Source: Actinophytocola algeriensis
Lineage (GTDB): Bacteria > Actinomycetota > Actinomycetes > Mycobacteriales > Pseudonocardiaceae
Direction of reading: 5' to 3'
Assembly: GCF_014203735.1 (NCBI RefSeq)
Contig: NZ_JACHJQ010000008.1
Span: 124,001-188,000 of the forward strand
Length of the DNA: 64,000 nt
Shown here piece by piece: positions 9,333 through 17,657 of the stretch. Position numbers and translations under genes: made by a program. The notes under the pieces are model-generated. The model was not told the DNA's origin and did not search any database. It saw nothing but the letters and a program-made list of their open reading frames with translations. Within the stretch, counting starts at the first letter, position 1. Every line of letters begins with the position of its first letter.

Positions 9333-10109
9333 ATGGACGACGTGTTCAAGGCACTCGCCGACCCGAACCGGCGGGCACTGCTCGACCGGCTCAACGCACG
9401 CAACGGCCAGACCCTGCGTGAGCTGTGCGCCGGCCTGGACATGGCCCGCCAGTCGGTGAGCAAGCACCTCGCCCTGCTCGAGGAGGCCAACCTCGTGAGC
9501 ACGGTGTGGCGCGGCCGGGAGAAGCTGCACTACGTCAACGCGGAGCCGATCAACGCCATCGCCGACCGCTGGATCAACCAGTACGACAAGGCGCGGGTGC
9601 GCGCACTCGCCGACCTCAAGACCGCGTTGGAGACTCCTGTGAGCAAGCCCGAGTTCGTCTACACCACCTACATCAACACCACACCGGAGCGCCTGTGGCA
9701 GGCACTGACCGAGCCCGGGTTCACCAAGCAGTACTGGGGCGTCGAGTTCGAGTCCGACTGGACCAAGGGCGCGCGGATGACCTGGACCGACCCCGGCGGC
9801 GTGATCAGCGACCCCGAGCAGGTCGTCGTGGAGTCCGACCCGTACACGCGGCTTGCCTACACCTGGCACACCTACACGCCGGAATGGGCCGCGGGCAACG
9901 GGATCAGCGACGAGGACCGCGCCAGGCTGGCCGCGGAGCCACGGTCGACCGTCACCTTCCAGCTTCACCAGCAGGGTCCCGTGGTCAAGCTGACCGTGGT
10001 CCACGAGGGCGGCCCGGCGTTGATGGAAGCCATCGGCGAGGGCTGGCCCGCGATCATGTCGAGCCTGAAGTCACTCCTGGAGACCGGCGCCGTCCTGCCT
10101 ACGGCCTGA
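9333..10109 (+). CDS. ArsR-family HTH regulator fused to an SRPBCC (AHSA1-like) domain
   Basis: This 258-residue two-domain protein begins with an ArsR-type winged helix, roughly residues 1-90 (MDDVFKALADPNRRALLDRL, then RQSVSKHLALLEEANLV as recognition helix). From about residue 100 an AHSA1/CalC-type SRPBCC fold follows (TPERLWQALTEPGFTKQYWG). The SRPBCC domain presumably binds a small hydrophobic ligand and controls DNA binding. No ArsR-type metal-binding Cys pair is seen. The palindromic operator directly upstream supports autoregulation. The 3' end overlaps the convergent aminotransferase gene by 11 bases. Confidence 0.88.
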   Translation: MDDVFKALADPNRRALLDRLNARNGQTLRELCAGLDMARQSVSKHLALLEEANLVSTVWRGREKLHYVNAEPINAIADRWINQYDKARVRALADLKTALETPVSKPEFVYTTYINTTPERLWQALTEPGFTKQYWGVEFESDWTKGARMTWTDPGGVISDPEQVVVESDPYTRLAYTWHTYTPEWAAGNGISDEDRARLAAEPRSTVTFQLHQQGPVVKLTVVHEGGPALMEAIGEGWPAIMSSLKSLLETGAVLPTA

Positions 10110-11355
10110 GGCTCCGCACCGCGGCGACCACCCGGTCCATCTGCTCCGGCGTGGTGACGATGCTCGGGCCGAACCGCAGGTACTGCTGCTCGTAGGGCGT
10201 GACGCTCGCGACGACCCCGGCCTGCCGCAGCATCACGACCGCGTTGTAGGCGTCCATGCCGTCCACCTCGCAGCACACGATCCCTGCCGACATGCCCGGG
10301 TCGTCGGGGGTGATGAGGGTGACCGACGGGATCTTCGCCAGGCCCTCCTTGAGCCGGGTCGCCTGTACCGCGATCCGATCCGCGATCCGGGTACGGCCGA
10401 TCGCCTCGTGCAGTTCGAACGCCTCCTTCACCGCCCAGCGGTACTCGAACGAGTGGTAGCCGCCGGGGGTGAAGAGGGCACCGGGGGAGTCGCCGTTGGC
10501 GAACGTGGGGATCACCGGGTCGAGCGCTTCCCAGGCTCTGCCCCACAACACGCCGGTGCCCCGCGGTCCGAACAGCCACTTGTGCGTGCCGGTCGACAGG
10601 AAGTCGCAACCCAGTTCCGCGACCGGGTGGTCGACCGCGCCGAATCCGTGCACCCCGTCGACGCACAGCAGTGCCCGCGCTTCGGGGGCGCGGCCCGCGT
10701 TGACCTCGGCGACCATCGCCGCGATCGCGGGCACGGGAAGACGTACACCTGTACTGGAATGCACCCAGGTGATCGCGACGACGCGGGTGTTCGGTGCGAT
10801 CGCTGCGCGCAGGCGAGCGACGACCTCGGTCTCGGTGGCGGCTCGCGGGTCGTCGTACAGGGCGACCTTGCGGACCTTCGCGCCCGTGCGCCGGGCCATC
10901 AGGTCGAGCGCGGCGTGGTGGGCGACGAAGTCGTGGGTGGTGGTGACCACGTCCTGCCCGGCGCGCAGCTTCATGCCGGAGTACAGGATGCCGAGGCCCA
11001 TGGTGGTGCTGTCGGTGAACGCGACCTGGTCCGGGGTGCCGCCGAGGTAGGTCGCCGCGGTCTTGCGAAGCTCCTCCTCTGTGGTGTCGTGGGTGTGGAG
11101 GTAGTCCGCGGTGTCGGCGTCGAGTCCCTTGCGGTGCCGGTCGATCGCGTCGCGGACCGGTGCGGGGTGCGCGGCGAGGACGAACGCGGCGGTCTGCACG
11201 AGGTCCTTGTCGAGCGGGAACAGTCCTCGGACGTCGTTCCAGTCGGAGAGGTCGGCGTGCCCGGGTTTCGGCTGGGCCGGGGTGGCGGTCGTGCAGGCGG
11301 CGAGCGCGGTGGCCAGCCCAGCCGTGAGGATGGTGCGACGCCCCAGTTCGTCCAT
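10099..11355 (-). CDS. Class V aminotransferase with a Tat/lipoprotein-type signal
   Basis: This 418-residue PLP-dependent enzyme belongs to the isopenicillin-N-epimerase/cysteine-desulfurase-like group. The PLP lysine lies in FLSTGTHKWLFGPRGTG, and CVDGVHGFGAVDHPV holds the cofactor-binding Asp and nearby His. The N-terminus (GRRTILTAGLATALAAC) looks like a twin-arginine signal followed by a lipobox Cys, so the enzyme is probably exported folded, with its cofactor, and lipid-anchored outside. That is unusual for the family, whose members are mostly cytoplasmic. The substrate is unknown. It is convergent with the regulator at 9333 and divergent from the gene at 11424. Confidence 0.85.
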   Translation of the reverse strand: MDELGRRTILTAGLATALAACTTATPAQPKPGHADLSDWNDVRGLFPLDKDLVQTAAFVLAAHPAPVRDAIDRHRKGLDADTADYLHTHDTTEEELRKTAATYLGGTPDQVAFTDSTTMGLGILYSGMKLRAGQDVVTTTHDFVAHHAALDLMARRTGAKVRKVALYDDPRAATETEVVARLRAAIAPNTRVVAITWVHSSTGVRLPVPAIAAMVAEVNAGRAPEARALLCVDGVHGFGAVDHPVAELGCDFLSTGTHKWLFGPRGTGVLWGRAWEALDPVIPTFANGDSPGALFTPGGYHSFEYRWAVKEAFELHEAIGRTRIADRIAVQATRLKEGLAKIPSVTLITPDDPGMSAGIVCCEVDGMDAYNAVVMLRQAGVVASVTPYEQQYLRFGPSIVTTPEQMDRVVAAVRSLRP

Positions 11356-11423
11356 CGGACCATGGTATGCGCCGAGAGCGAAAGGGACACCGGTTTCCAG
11401 TCGCCTGACTTATGTTGTGCGGC

Positions 11424-12121
11424 ATGGAGATCACCCAGCTGCTGCCGCGGCTGTACCAGGTCGACCTGGACTTCGGTCAGGCCTACCTGTGGCGCGACGG
11501 CGACGAGTTGACGCTCGTCGACACCGGCATCCCGGGCAGCGGCGAGATGATCGCGGCGGCGGTCGGGTCGCTGGGCCTGCCGCGGTCGGCGGTGCGCCGG
11601 ATCGTGATCACCCACGGGCACGAGGACCACGCGGGCTCGGCCGCTGAGATCCGGTCGTGGGACGGCGCTCCGGTACACGTGCACTCGGCGGACGCCCCGG
11701 TCGTGCGCGGGGAGCGGCCGCGCGAGGAGCCGGTCATCTCGGATTTCGAACGCCCGTACTGGGAACGCGTGACCGCGCTCGGCATCACGGCGATGACCAT
11801 CCCACCGTCCACTGTGGACGTGGTGTTGACGGGCGGCGAGGAACTCCCGTTCGGCGACGGCGCACGGGTCCTGCCGATCCCCGGCCACACCGACGGCAGC
11901 ATCGCGATACACCTGCCCCACCACGGCGTCCTGTTCGCGGGCGACACGGTCGCGTGCCTCCCGAGACCGGCGTGATCCCGGGCGCGTTCAACGTCGACCC
12001 CACCACGATGCTCGAGTCTTACCGCATGCTCGCCGACCTGGACCCGCACACCGTCTGCGTCGGTCACGGCACCTCGGTGGTCGGCGACGCGGGTGCGGCC
12101 ATGCGCACCGCCCTCGGCTAG
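11424..12121 (+). pseudogene. Metallo-beta-lactamase-fold hydrolase, frameshifted near its 3' end
   Basis: The N-terminal ~180 residues form an MBL-fold hydrolase. The zinc motif is THGHEDHAG, the second histidine lies in PIPGHTDGSIAIH and the bridging Asp in FAGDTVA. The frame then stops at 11973-11975. The expected C-terminus (ETGVIPGAFNVDP and PHTVCVGHGTSV, with the last zinc His) continues in the +2 frame to the TAG at 12119-12121. One missing base between about 11954 and 11963 explains the break. It is either a recent pseudogene or a sequencing error. The start is taken at ATG 11424 (MEITQLLPRLYQV). TATGTT at 11411-11416 lies 7 bases upstream, so the message may be leaderless. Confidence 0.8.
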
Positions 12122-12131
12122 TGTCGCGACC

Positions 12132-12623
12132 ATGACCGGGTTCACCTGTGCGCGCTGCGGCAACCGGCACGACGAGCTGCCGATGTCCTACGGCGCGGAG
12201 GCCCCGGTCTTCTGGTCGCCCGAACTCGCGGACGACCCGGACAGCGAACTGGGCACGGACCAGTGCGTGATCAAGGACGAGCACTTCTTCGTCCGCGGGC
12301 TCGTCCCGATTCCCGTGCGCGGCGCGGACTCCACGTTCGAGTGGGGCGCATGGGTGTCGGTGAGCCGGGAGAGCATCGAGCACATGTCCGAACGCTGGCA
12401 CACCGAAGGCCGCGAGCAGAGCGACCCGTACTTCGGCTGGCTGTCGACCACGTTGCCCGGCTACCCGGAGACGGTGAACCTCAAGACCAACCTCCACACC
12501 CGTCCTGTCGGGCAGCGGCCGCTGATCGTGTTGGAACCCACCGGCCACCCGCTCGCCGTCGAGCAGCGGACCGGCATCACCATGGCGCGGATCCAGGAGA
12601 TCGCCGAGCACCTGCTCCACTGA
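12132..12623 (+). CDS. DUF2199 family protein
   Basis: This is a soluble protein of 163 residues. It begins with a CxxC zinc-knuckle-like motif (FTCARCGNRHDELPMSYG), followed by the DUF2199 body (DQCVIKDEHFFVRGLVPIPV, WGAWVSVS, YFGWLSTTLPGYP, LKTNLHTRPVGQRP). The function of the family is unknown. It starts 10 bases after the frameshifted MBL gene, so the two may share a transcript. It is convergent with the carboxypeptidase gene, with 6 bases between stops. Confidence 0.85.
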   Translation: MTGFTCARCGNRHDELPMSYGAEAPVFWSPELADDPDSELGTDQCVIKDEHFFVRGLVPIPVRGADSTFEWGAWVSVSRESIEHMSERWHTEGREQSDPYFGWLSTTLPGYPETVNLKTNLHTRPVGQRPLIVLEPTGHPLAVEQRTGITMARIQEIAEHLLH

Positions 12624-12629
12624 CGGCCG

Positions 12630-13550
12630 TCAGCGCAGGGCGGGCTCGTCCAGGGTCAGCGTGCACAGGTCGCCGTCGAGGGTGGCCTGTGCGCCCAGCG
12701 GGATCGTGAGCTGGTCCACGCAGTGGCCGAAACCCATCTCCCACACGACCGGGATGCCCAGTCCCACAAGGAGATCCGCCGCGACAGCGCGGACCTCCTC
12801 CGGTTCACCGCAGCCGGTCCACGAGCCCAGGACGACCCCCGCAACGCCGGTGAACCAGCCCGACCGCAACAGCTGGGTGAGCATACGGTCGACTTGGTAC
12901 GGCTCCTCGTTCACGTCTTCCAGCACGACGATCGACCCGTCCGGTGGCACGAACTCGCCACCGGCGCCGACCCCGGACGACAGCAGCGACAGGTTCCCGC
13001 CCACGAGCATCCCCGACGCCACACCGTCGTTGAGCGCCACCGAGTTCGGGCCGGTCAACGTCCGCACCGACTCCGGCTCGAACAGCGTCTGCCGGAAGTG
13101 CTTCTGCCCGCCGACGTCGAACGACAGCTCGCTCGCGATCAGCGGCGCGAACAACGTCACGACGTCCAGCTGCGAACCGATCGCCTGGTGCAGCGCCGTG
13201 ATGTCGCTCGACCCGGTGAACAGCTTCGGCCCGGCCTCTGCCATCGCCTGCCAGTCGAGGAGGTCCACCATCCGCAGCGTCCCGTAGCCGCCACGGGCGC
13301 ACACGACCGCGTCGACAGCCGGGTCGCACCACGCCGCCTGCAGGTCCGCCGCCCGGTGCACATCGAGACCAGCCAGGTAGGGGAGCGCGGGGTGGCGGTC
13401 GAGCACGTGCTCGGCGAGCTCGACGACCAGCCCCCAGCTCTCCAGGATCGACACGCCACGCGTCAGCAGCGCCTCGTCCACCGGCCCGGACGGCGCGACG
13501 AGGCGGACCTTGCTGCCCGCACGCAGCCGCCCAGGCCGCGTCCGTGTCAC
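12630..13550 (-). CDS. LD-carboxypeptidase, peptidase family S66
   Basis: This 306-residue protein is of the LdcA/MccF type, which trims L,D bonds of peptidoglycan peptides or related amides. Family landmarks are ARGGYGTLRMVDLLDW, the nucleophile Ser in FTGSSDITALH, the Glu in VLEDVNEEPYQVDRML and the His in GFGHCVDQLTIPLG, so the Ser-Glu-His triad is complete. It overlaps the upstream S9 peptidase by 4 bases (ATGA), forming a two-gene operon. Whether it acts on cell wall recycling or on a peptide antibiotic cannot be settled here. Confidence 0.9.
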   Translation of the reverse strand: MTRTRPGRLRAGSKVRLVAPSGPVDEALLTRGVSILESWGLVVELAEHVLDRHPALPYLAGLDVHRAADLQAAWCDPAVDAVVCARGGYGTLRMVDLLDWQAMAEAGPKLFTGSSDITALHQAIGSQLDVVTLFAPLIASELSFDVGGQKHFRQTLFEPESVRTLTGPNSVALNDGVASGMLVGGNLSLLSSGVGAGGEFVPPDGSIVVLEDVNEEPYQVDRMLTQLLRSGWFTGVAGVVLGSWTGCGEPEEVRAVAADLLVGLGIPVVWEMGFGHCVDQLTIPLGAQATLDGDLCTLTLDEPALR

Positions 13551-15466
13551 GACTTCAGCTCCAGCACCGGCACCCCGGGCGGCGTGAACCCGAAGACCTG
13601 CCCGTAGAACGACAGCTCCGCCTCCAGCGCCGCGATGACCGTCGACGCGCGCCGGAACCCGTGCTGCTCACCCTCGAACGTCAGGTACGCGTGCGGCAGG
13701 CCCGTCCCGTCGAGGCTCGCGACGAACCGGTCCGCCTGCTCCGGCGGGCACACCTCGTCCTCCAGCCCCTGCAGCAACAGCACCGGGCCGGCCAGGCGGT
13801 CCACGTGGTTGCTCGGCGACCGGTCCGCGTACCGGTCGGCGTGCTCCGGCAGCGTGCCGACCAGCCCCTCGATGTACCGCGACTCGAAGTCGTGCGTCTC
13901 GCCGCCCTCGCTGGTCCAGCCGGTCAGGTCGAGGATCGGGAACATGATCGTCGCGCACGCGTACGTGGACACCGACGTCATCGACGCCGCGGCCGTCCAC
14001 CCACCGGCACTGCCGCCCCGCACGGCGAGCCGGGTGCCGTCCACGACGCCCTCCTCGGCGAGCGTGGCGGCGACCGTCGCGCAGTCGTGCACGTCGACCA
14101 CGCCCCACTGCTCGTTGAGCGACTCGCGGAACGCCCGCCCGTAGCCTGCCGAACCGCCGTAGTTCACCGCGACCACGCCGAAACCGCGGCTCGTGAAGTA
14201 CGCGATGTCGCGCTTGAGCACGTCGGAGACCTTGCCCGTCGGTCCACCGTGGACGTGGACCAGGAGCGGCGGCACCGCCTCCGGCGGGCCCGCGAAGCCG
14301 GGGTTGCGCGGCAGGTACACGAACGCCGGGATCTTCCGCCCGTCGTCGCTGGTGAACACCCGGTGCTCCGGAACGGGCAGGTACGCGGGGTCCAGCGACT
14401 CGTGCGGTTGCCCGTTCACCACCGTCTCGACGCCGGTCCCGAGGTCGAGCCGCACCACGGCGACCTCCCGCTGCGGTCCACCGGCCGCCGCCACCACGAC
14501 GCCGTCGACCGCCAGCAGGTCCGAGGACCACGCGGTGAGGTCGGTGTCGACGTCGGTGACCGTGCCGGTCTTCTCGTCGAGGATCGCGAGCCGGTCCGAC
14601 CGCAGCACCGCGTGCCTGCCGCCGCCCAGCGGGGCGAACCAGCGGCCGCCGAGCACCCACATCGGCCCGCCGAGCTCCTCCTCGCAGGGGGCGAGGTTCA
14701 CGGCGGCGCCGTCGAGCCCGACGCGGAACAGGTTCCACCAGCCGTCCGGGTCGGTCAGCACGAGCAGCGAGTCCGGCGACTCCCATTCGGCCTGGCAGAC
14801 GCTCTCCCTGGGCCCGCCGGCCAGGACCCGGTGGGGCTGACCGATCTCCGCGACGCACAGCTCCGCGCCGTCCCACGGCATGTTCGGGTGGTCCCAGCCG
14901 ATCCACGCGAGCCGCGTGCCGTCCGGCGACAGGCGGGGTCCGGACATGAAGTGGTGGCTCGCGCCGAGCGTGCGCGGGCCGGTGCCGTCGAGCGGCACCT
15001 CGACCAGGTCGCGTGCCACGTCGGTCGGCCGGTCACCGGTGACCGTCTCGCGCACGCACAACACGGAGGTACCACCAGGGCCGGGGGAGAGGTCCCCGTA
15101 CCGCAGGCCGTGGCCGCGGGCGGGCATCGGCGTCAGCGGTCGCGGGTCACCTGACCCGTCATAGGCGTAGATCCGCTGGTCAGCCCAGTTCGTGAACACC
15201 ACGGTGTCCCCGAGCACGGTCCACGGCCGCCCGCCGTACTCGTGCACCCGGTTGCGCACGTTCCACGGCGCGGCCAGCACCTCCACCGGCGTCCTGTCCG
15301 GCCCCTCGCGCATCAGCGCGACCCGTCCCTCTTCCGTCGGCCTGCTCTCGGCCCACCACACGACACCGTCGTGCACGTCGACCCATCTGGGGGAGACGCC
15401 GGCTGTCGCCACCGTCTCCGCCGTGAGCGGCGACTCCCAGCTACCGAACTGCGCGATCTTCACCAC
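13547..15466 (-). CDS. Prolyl-oligopeptidase-family (S9) serine peptidase
   Basis: This 639-residue protein has an N-terminal beta-propeller (about residues 1-360, with propeller-like strands such as GTRLAWIGWDHPNMPWDG) and a C-terminal alpha/beta-hydrolase catalytic domain. The nucleophile is in GGSAGGWTAAA, the Asp in LLLQGLEDEVCPPEQ and the His in EGEQHGFRR. Acyl-aminoacyl peptidases and dipeptidyl peptidases share this layout. No signal peptide is visible, so it is likely cytoplasmic. It is the first gene of the operon with the S66 carboxypeptidase, suggesting joint processing of peptides. Confidence 0.92.
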   Translation of the reverse strand: MVKIAQFGSWESPLTAETVATAGVSPRWVDVHDGVVWWAESRPTEEGRVALMREGPDRTPVEVLAAPWNVRNRVHEYGGRPWTVLGDTVVFTNWADQRIYAYDGSGDPRPLTPMPARGHGLRYGDLSPGPGGTSVLCVRETVTGDRPTDVARDLVEVPLDGTGPRTLGASHHFMSGPRLSPDGTRLAWIGWDHPNMPWDGAELCVAEIGQPHRVLAGGPRESVCQAEWESPDSLLVLTDPDGWWNLFRVGLDGAAVNLAPCEEELGGPMWVLGGRWFAPLGGGRHAVLRSDRLAILDEKTGTVTDVDTDLTAWSSDLLAVDGVVVAAAGGPQREVAVVRLDLGTGVETVVNGQPHESLDPAYLPVPEHRVFTSDDGRKIPAFVYLPRNPGFAGPPEAVPPLLVHVHGGPTGKVSDVLKRDIAYFTSRGFGVVAVNYGGSAGYGRAFRESLNEQWGVVDVHDCATVAATLAEEGVVDGTRLAVRGGSAGGWTAAASMTSVSTYACATIMFPILDLTGWTSEGGETHDFESRYIEGLVGTLPEHADRYADRSPSNHVDRLAGPVLLLQGLEDEVCPPEQADRFVASLDGTGLPHAYLTFEGEQHGFRRASTVIAALEAELSFYGQVFGFTPPGVPVLELKS

Positions 15467-15597
15467 GCGGGAGACCCTAACCGGGCGACCGCGTCGATGG
15501 TGGATCCGGCATGCCCCTGATCCGTTGCATCCGCACGCGTGTCGAGCCCGGAACAGGCCTGCTCGAACGCCGCCTTTGCCGTAGGGTCGGAGATGCC

Positions 15598-16173
15598 ATG
15601 GCTCGAGTAATCCACATCTTCCGCCAGCCCGATCGGTTCGTCGCAGGCACCGTCGGCCAACCTGGCGACCGCACCTTCTACCTACAGGCCTCGGAGAGCG
15701 CCCGCACCGTGTCCGTCGCGCTGGAGAAGCAGCAGATGGCGGTACTGGCGGAGCGCATCGGCTCGCTCCTGGAGGAGGTCCACCGCCGCTTCGGCGCGGA
15801 CCTCCCGGACGAGACGCCGGGCGAGCTCGTCGACGCCGACCCGCTCAACGTCCCGGTCGAGGAGGAGTTCCGCGTCGGCACGATGGGTCTCGGGTGGGAC
15901 TCGGAGACCAGTGCCGTCGTGATCGAACTGCTGGCCATCACCGAGACCGAGGTCGACGAGGCGATCGTCCTCGACGACACCGAGGAGGGCCCGGACGCGG
16001 TCCGGGTGTTCCTCACCCCGTCCGAGGCGCGCGCGTTCGCGGAGCGTGCCGACCGGGTGATCAACGCGGGCCGCAAGCCGTGCCCGCTGTGCGGTGAGCC
16101 GCTCGACCCGGCGGGGCACGTGTGCCCTCGCCAGAACGGCTACCGGCGCACCGAGGACGACGAGGCGGAATAG
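15598..16173 (+). CDS. DUF3090 family protein
   Basis: This 191-residue protein begins MARVIHIFRQPDRFVAGTVG, the conserved start of DUF3090, so the ATG at 15598 is chosen over a longer upstream reading. It contains ALEKQQMAVLAERI and ends with a zinc-ribbon-like CPLCGEPLDPAGHVCPR. The family is conserved in actinobacteria and typically sits next to an SCO1664-like gene, as here 3 bases downstream. The molecular function is unknown; the zinc ribbon suggests nucleic-acid or protein binding. Confidence 0.9.
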   Translation: MARVIHIFRQPDRFVAGTVGQPGDRTFYLQASESARTVSVALEKQQMAVLAERIGSLLEEVHRRFGADLPDETPGELVDADPLNVPVEEEFRVGTMGLGWDSETSAVVIELLAITETEVDEAIVLDDTEEGPDAVRVFLTPSEARAFAERADRVINAGRKPCPLCGEPLDPAGHVCPRQNGYRRTEDDEAE

Positions 16174-16176
16174 GGG

Positions 16177-16968
16177 TTGCTGCCGTCGGACCCGGGTGTC
16201 CTCGAACTGCTCACGCGAGGACGGATCGAGATCGAGGGTCGCCTTGTCGACGCCTCCAACGCCACGCTCTACTGCGAGATCTCCGGTGGGGACGAGGTCG
16301 CGCACTGCGTGTACAAGCCGGTGAGCGGTGAACGCGCGCTCTGGGACTTCCCGGACGGCACCCTCGCGGGTCGCGAGGTCGGCTCCTACCTCGTGTCGCA
16401 GGCCGCGGGCCTGTCGCTTATCCCGCCGACCGTGCTGCGCACCGGGCCGTTCGGCCCCGGCATGGTGCAGCTGTGGGTGGAGACCAAGGAGGGCGACGAC
16501 CTGGTCGACGTGTGCGCACCGGAGGACCTGCCGCCGGGGTGGCGGATGGTGCTGCGGGCACACGACCGATTCGGTGAGCCTGCCGTGCTGGCGCACGCGG
16601 ACCACCCGAGCGTGCGGATGATGGCGGCGCTGGACGTCGTGCTGAACAACGCGGACCGCAAGGGCGGGCACGTCCTGCACGGCACCGACGGGAACGTCTA
16701 CGGCGTCGACCACGGCATCTGCCTGCACACCGAGCACAAGCTGCGGACCGTGCTGTGGGGCTGGGTCGGCGAGCCACTGCCCGATGACGTGGTGGACATG
16801 CTGGGGACGCTGCGCGCCGGCCTCGACGAGCTGTCCTCGGGGCTGGCCGAGCACGTGACGAAGGCCGAGGTCAAGGCGCTGCGCGCGCGGGTGTCGGCGT
16901 TGGTGTCGGCGCGGGAGTTCCCGACGCCGGGCTCCGACTGGCGGGCCATTCCCTGGCCCGCGTTCTGA
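16177..16968 (+). CDS. SCO1664 family protein (kinase-like fold)
   Basis: This 263-residue protein belongs to the SCO1664-type group, whose members resemble PI3/PI4-kinase-like or aminoglycoside-phosphotransferase-like folds. CVYKPVSGERALWDFPDGTL looks like a nucleotide-binding Lys region. DVVLNNADRKGGHVL and GVDHGICLH supply Asn/Asp/His residues expected of a catalytic and metal-binding loop. The start is TTG 16177, 3 bases after the DUF3090 stop, which suggests translational coupling. No substrate is known to me. Confidence 0.8.
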   Translation: MLPSDPGVLELLTRGRIEIEGRLVDASNATLYCEISGGDEVAHCVYKPVSGERALWDFPDGTLAGREVGSYLVSQAAGLSLIPPTVLRTGPFGPGMVQLWVETKEGDDLVDVCAPEDLPPGWRMVLRAHDRFGEPAVLAHADHPSVRMMAALDVVLNNADRKGGHVLHGTDGNVYGVDHGICLHTEHKLRTVLWGWVGEPLPDDVVDMLGTLRAGLDELSSGLAEHVTKAEVKALRARVSALVSAREFPTPGSDWRAIPWPAF

Positions 16969-16980
16969 CACGCGACCGTG

Positions 16981-17271
16981 TCAGCGTGCCGCCCCCATGA
17001 CGCGGGCGGCGGCCACGATGATGTTCCACAGTGGACTGCTGGTGGTCTCGTAGTAGACCCGGCGGCTGCCCGCCTCGCGGTGTTCGGTGAGCATCCCGAG
17101 GTGGACGAACCTGCGCAGCTCGGTGCCTGCCGCGCTCTGCGGGATCACCTCGTCCGGCGGCTCGGACTGGTAGAAGCGCCGCATGCCGCGGTCGTTGATC
17201 CACAGCGCCACCCGCAGGCGGCACGGGCGGCCGAACAGCAGTCGCCCCACTTCACCGACGTCGATGTCCAT
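16981..17271 (-). CDS. Small winged-helix transcriptional regulator
   Basis: This protein of about 96 residues has an ArsR/PadR-like winged helix: GRPCRLRVALWINDRG as first helices, then TELRRFVHLGMLTEHREAGSRRVYYE as recognition helix and wing. ATG 17271 is preferred over GTG 17277 because AGGAAG lies 7 bases upstream. A perfect TATAAT (-10, 17289-17284 on the minus strand) lies just before it. The upstream AT-rich repeat at 17292-17323 probably overlaps its promoter and may be its own operator. Confidence 0.72.
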   Translation of the reverse strand: MDIDVGEVGRLLFGRPCRLRVALWINDRGMRRFYQSEPPDEVIPQSAAGTELRRFVHLGMLTEHREAGSRRVYYETTSSPLWNIIVAAARVMGAAR

Positions 17272-17291
17272 GCGCACCTTCCTATTATAAA

Positions 17292-17323
17292 CAGCTATTT
17301 GCTATATAGTTTTCCGATTTTAG
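17292..17323. repeat. AT-rich 32-bp direct repeat, copy 1
   Basis: This copy starts CAGCTATTTGCTATATAG and ends TCCGATTTTAG. It matches copy 2 (17536-17567) at 26 of 32 positions. It sits in otherwise GC-rich DNA, upstream of the TATAAT of the winged-helix gene, so it may be a regulator binding site. Confidence 0.7.
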
Positions 17324-17657
17324 CCGCCCGCCGCGCGCACGTCCAGACCCGAAACGATCAACGAAAGCGCAGGGAGGGGAGGGCTGGTCGGCGACGGTCA
17401 AGGCACGCCGATGCGGCCGAGCCGGGGGCCGGCGCGGCGCACGGCGGACGTGGTGCTCGGGGGCCTCCGGCGATGCCGGCGCGGCGCTCGGGAGGGTCGC
17501 GAACGAACCCGGCGCACTCCCCTAACTACAGGTATCAGGTATTAACTATATAGATGTCCAATTTTAGTGGCGCCATTGGCGTCGCACGACAGCCGTCCCT
17601 CTACAAGCAGCACGGAAGGGGAGGGGTCGAGTCGCCGAGGTCGGGTGGCGCCTGAGG
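17324..17657. other. Gene-free spacer holding repeat copy 2
   Basis: No convincing gene is seen. The stretch is GC-rich apart from the second AT-rich repeat at 17536-17567 (starts CAGGTATTAACTATATAG, ends TCCAATTTTAG). That copy is preceded by a short tandem AGGTAT (17530-17535 and 17537-17542). Confidence 0.6.

Noticed and set aside
11940-12000. Programmed frameshift in the MBL-fold gene
   Set aside because: No slippery heptamer or downstream pseudoknot was seen, and homologs are normally single-frame.
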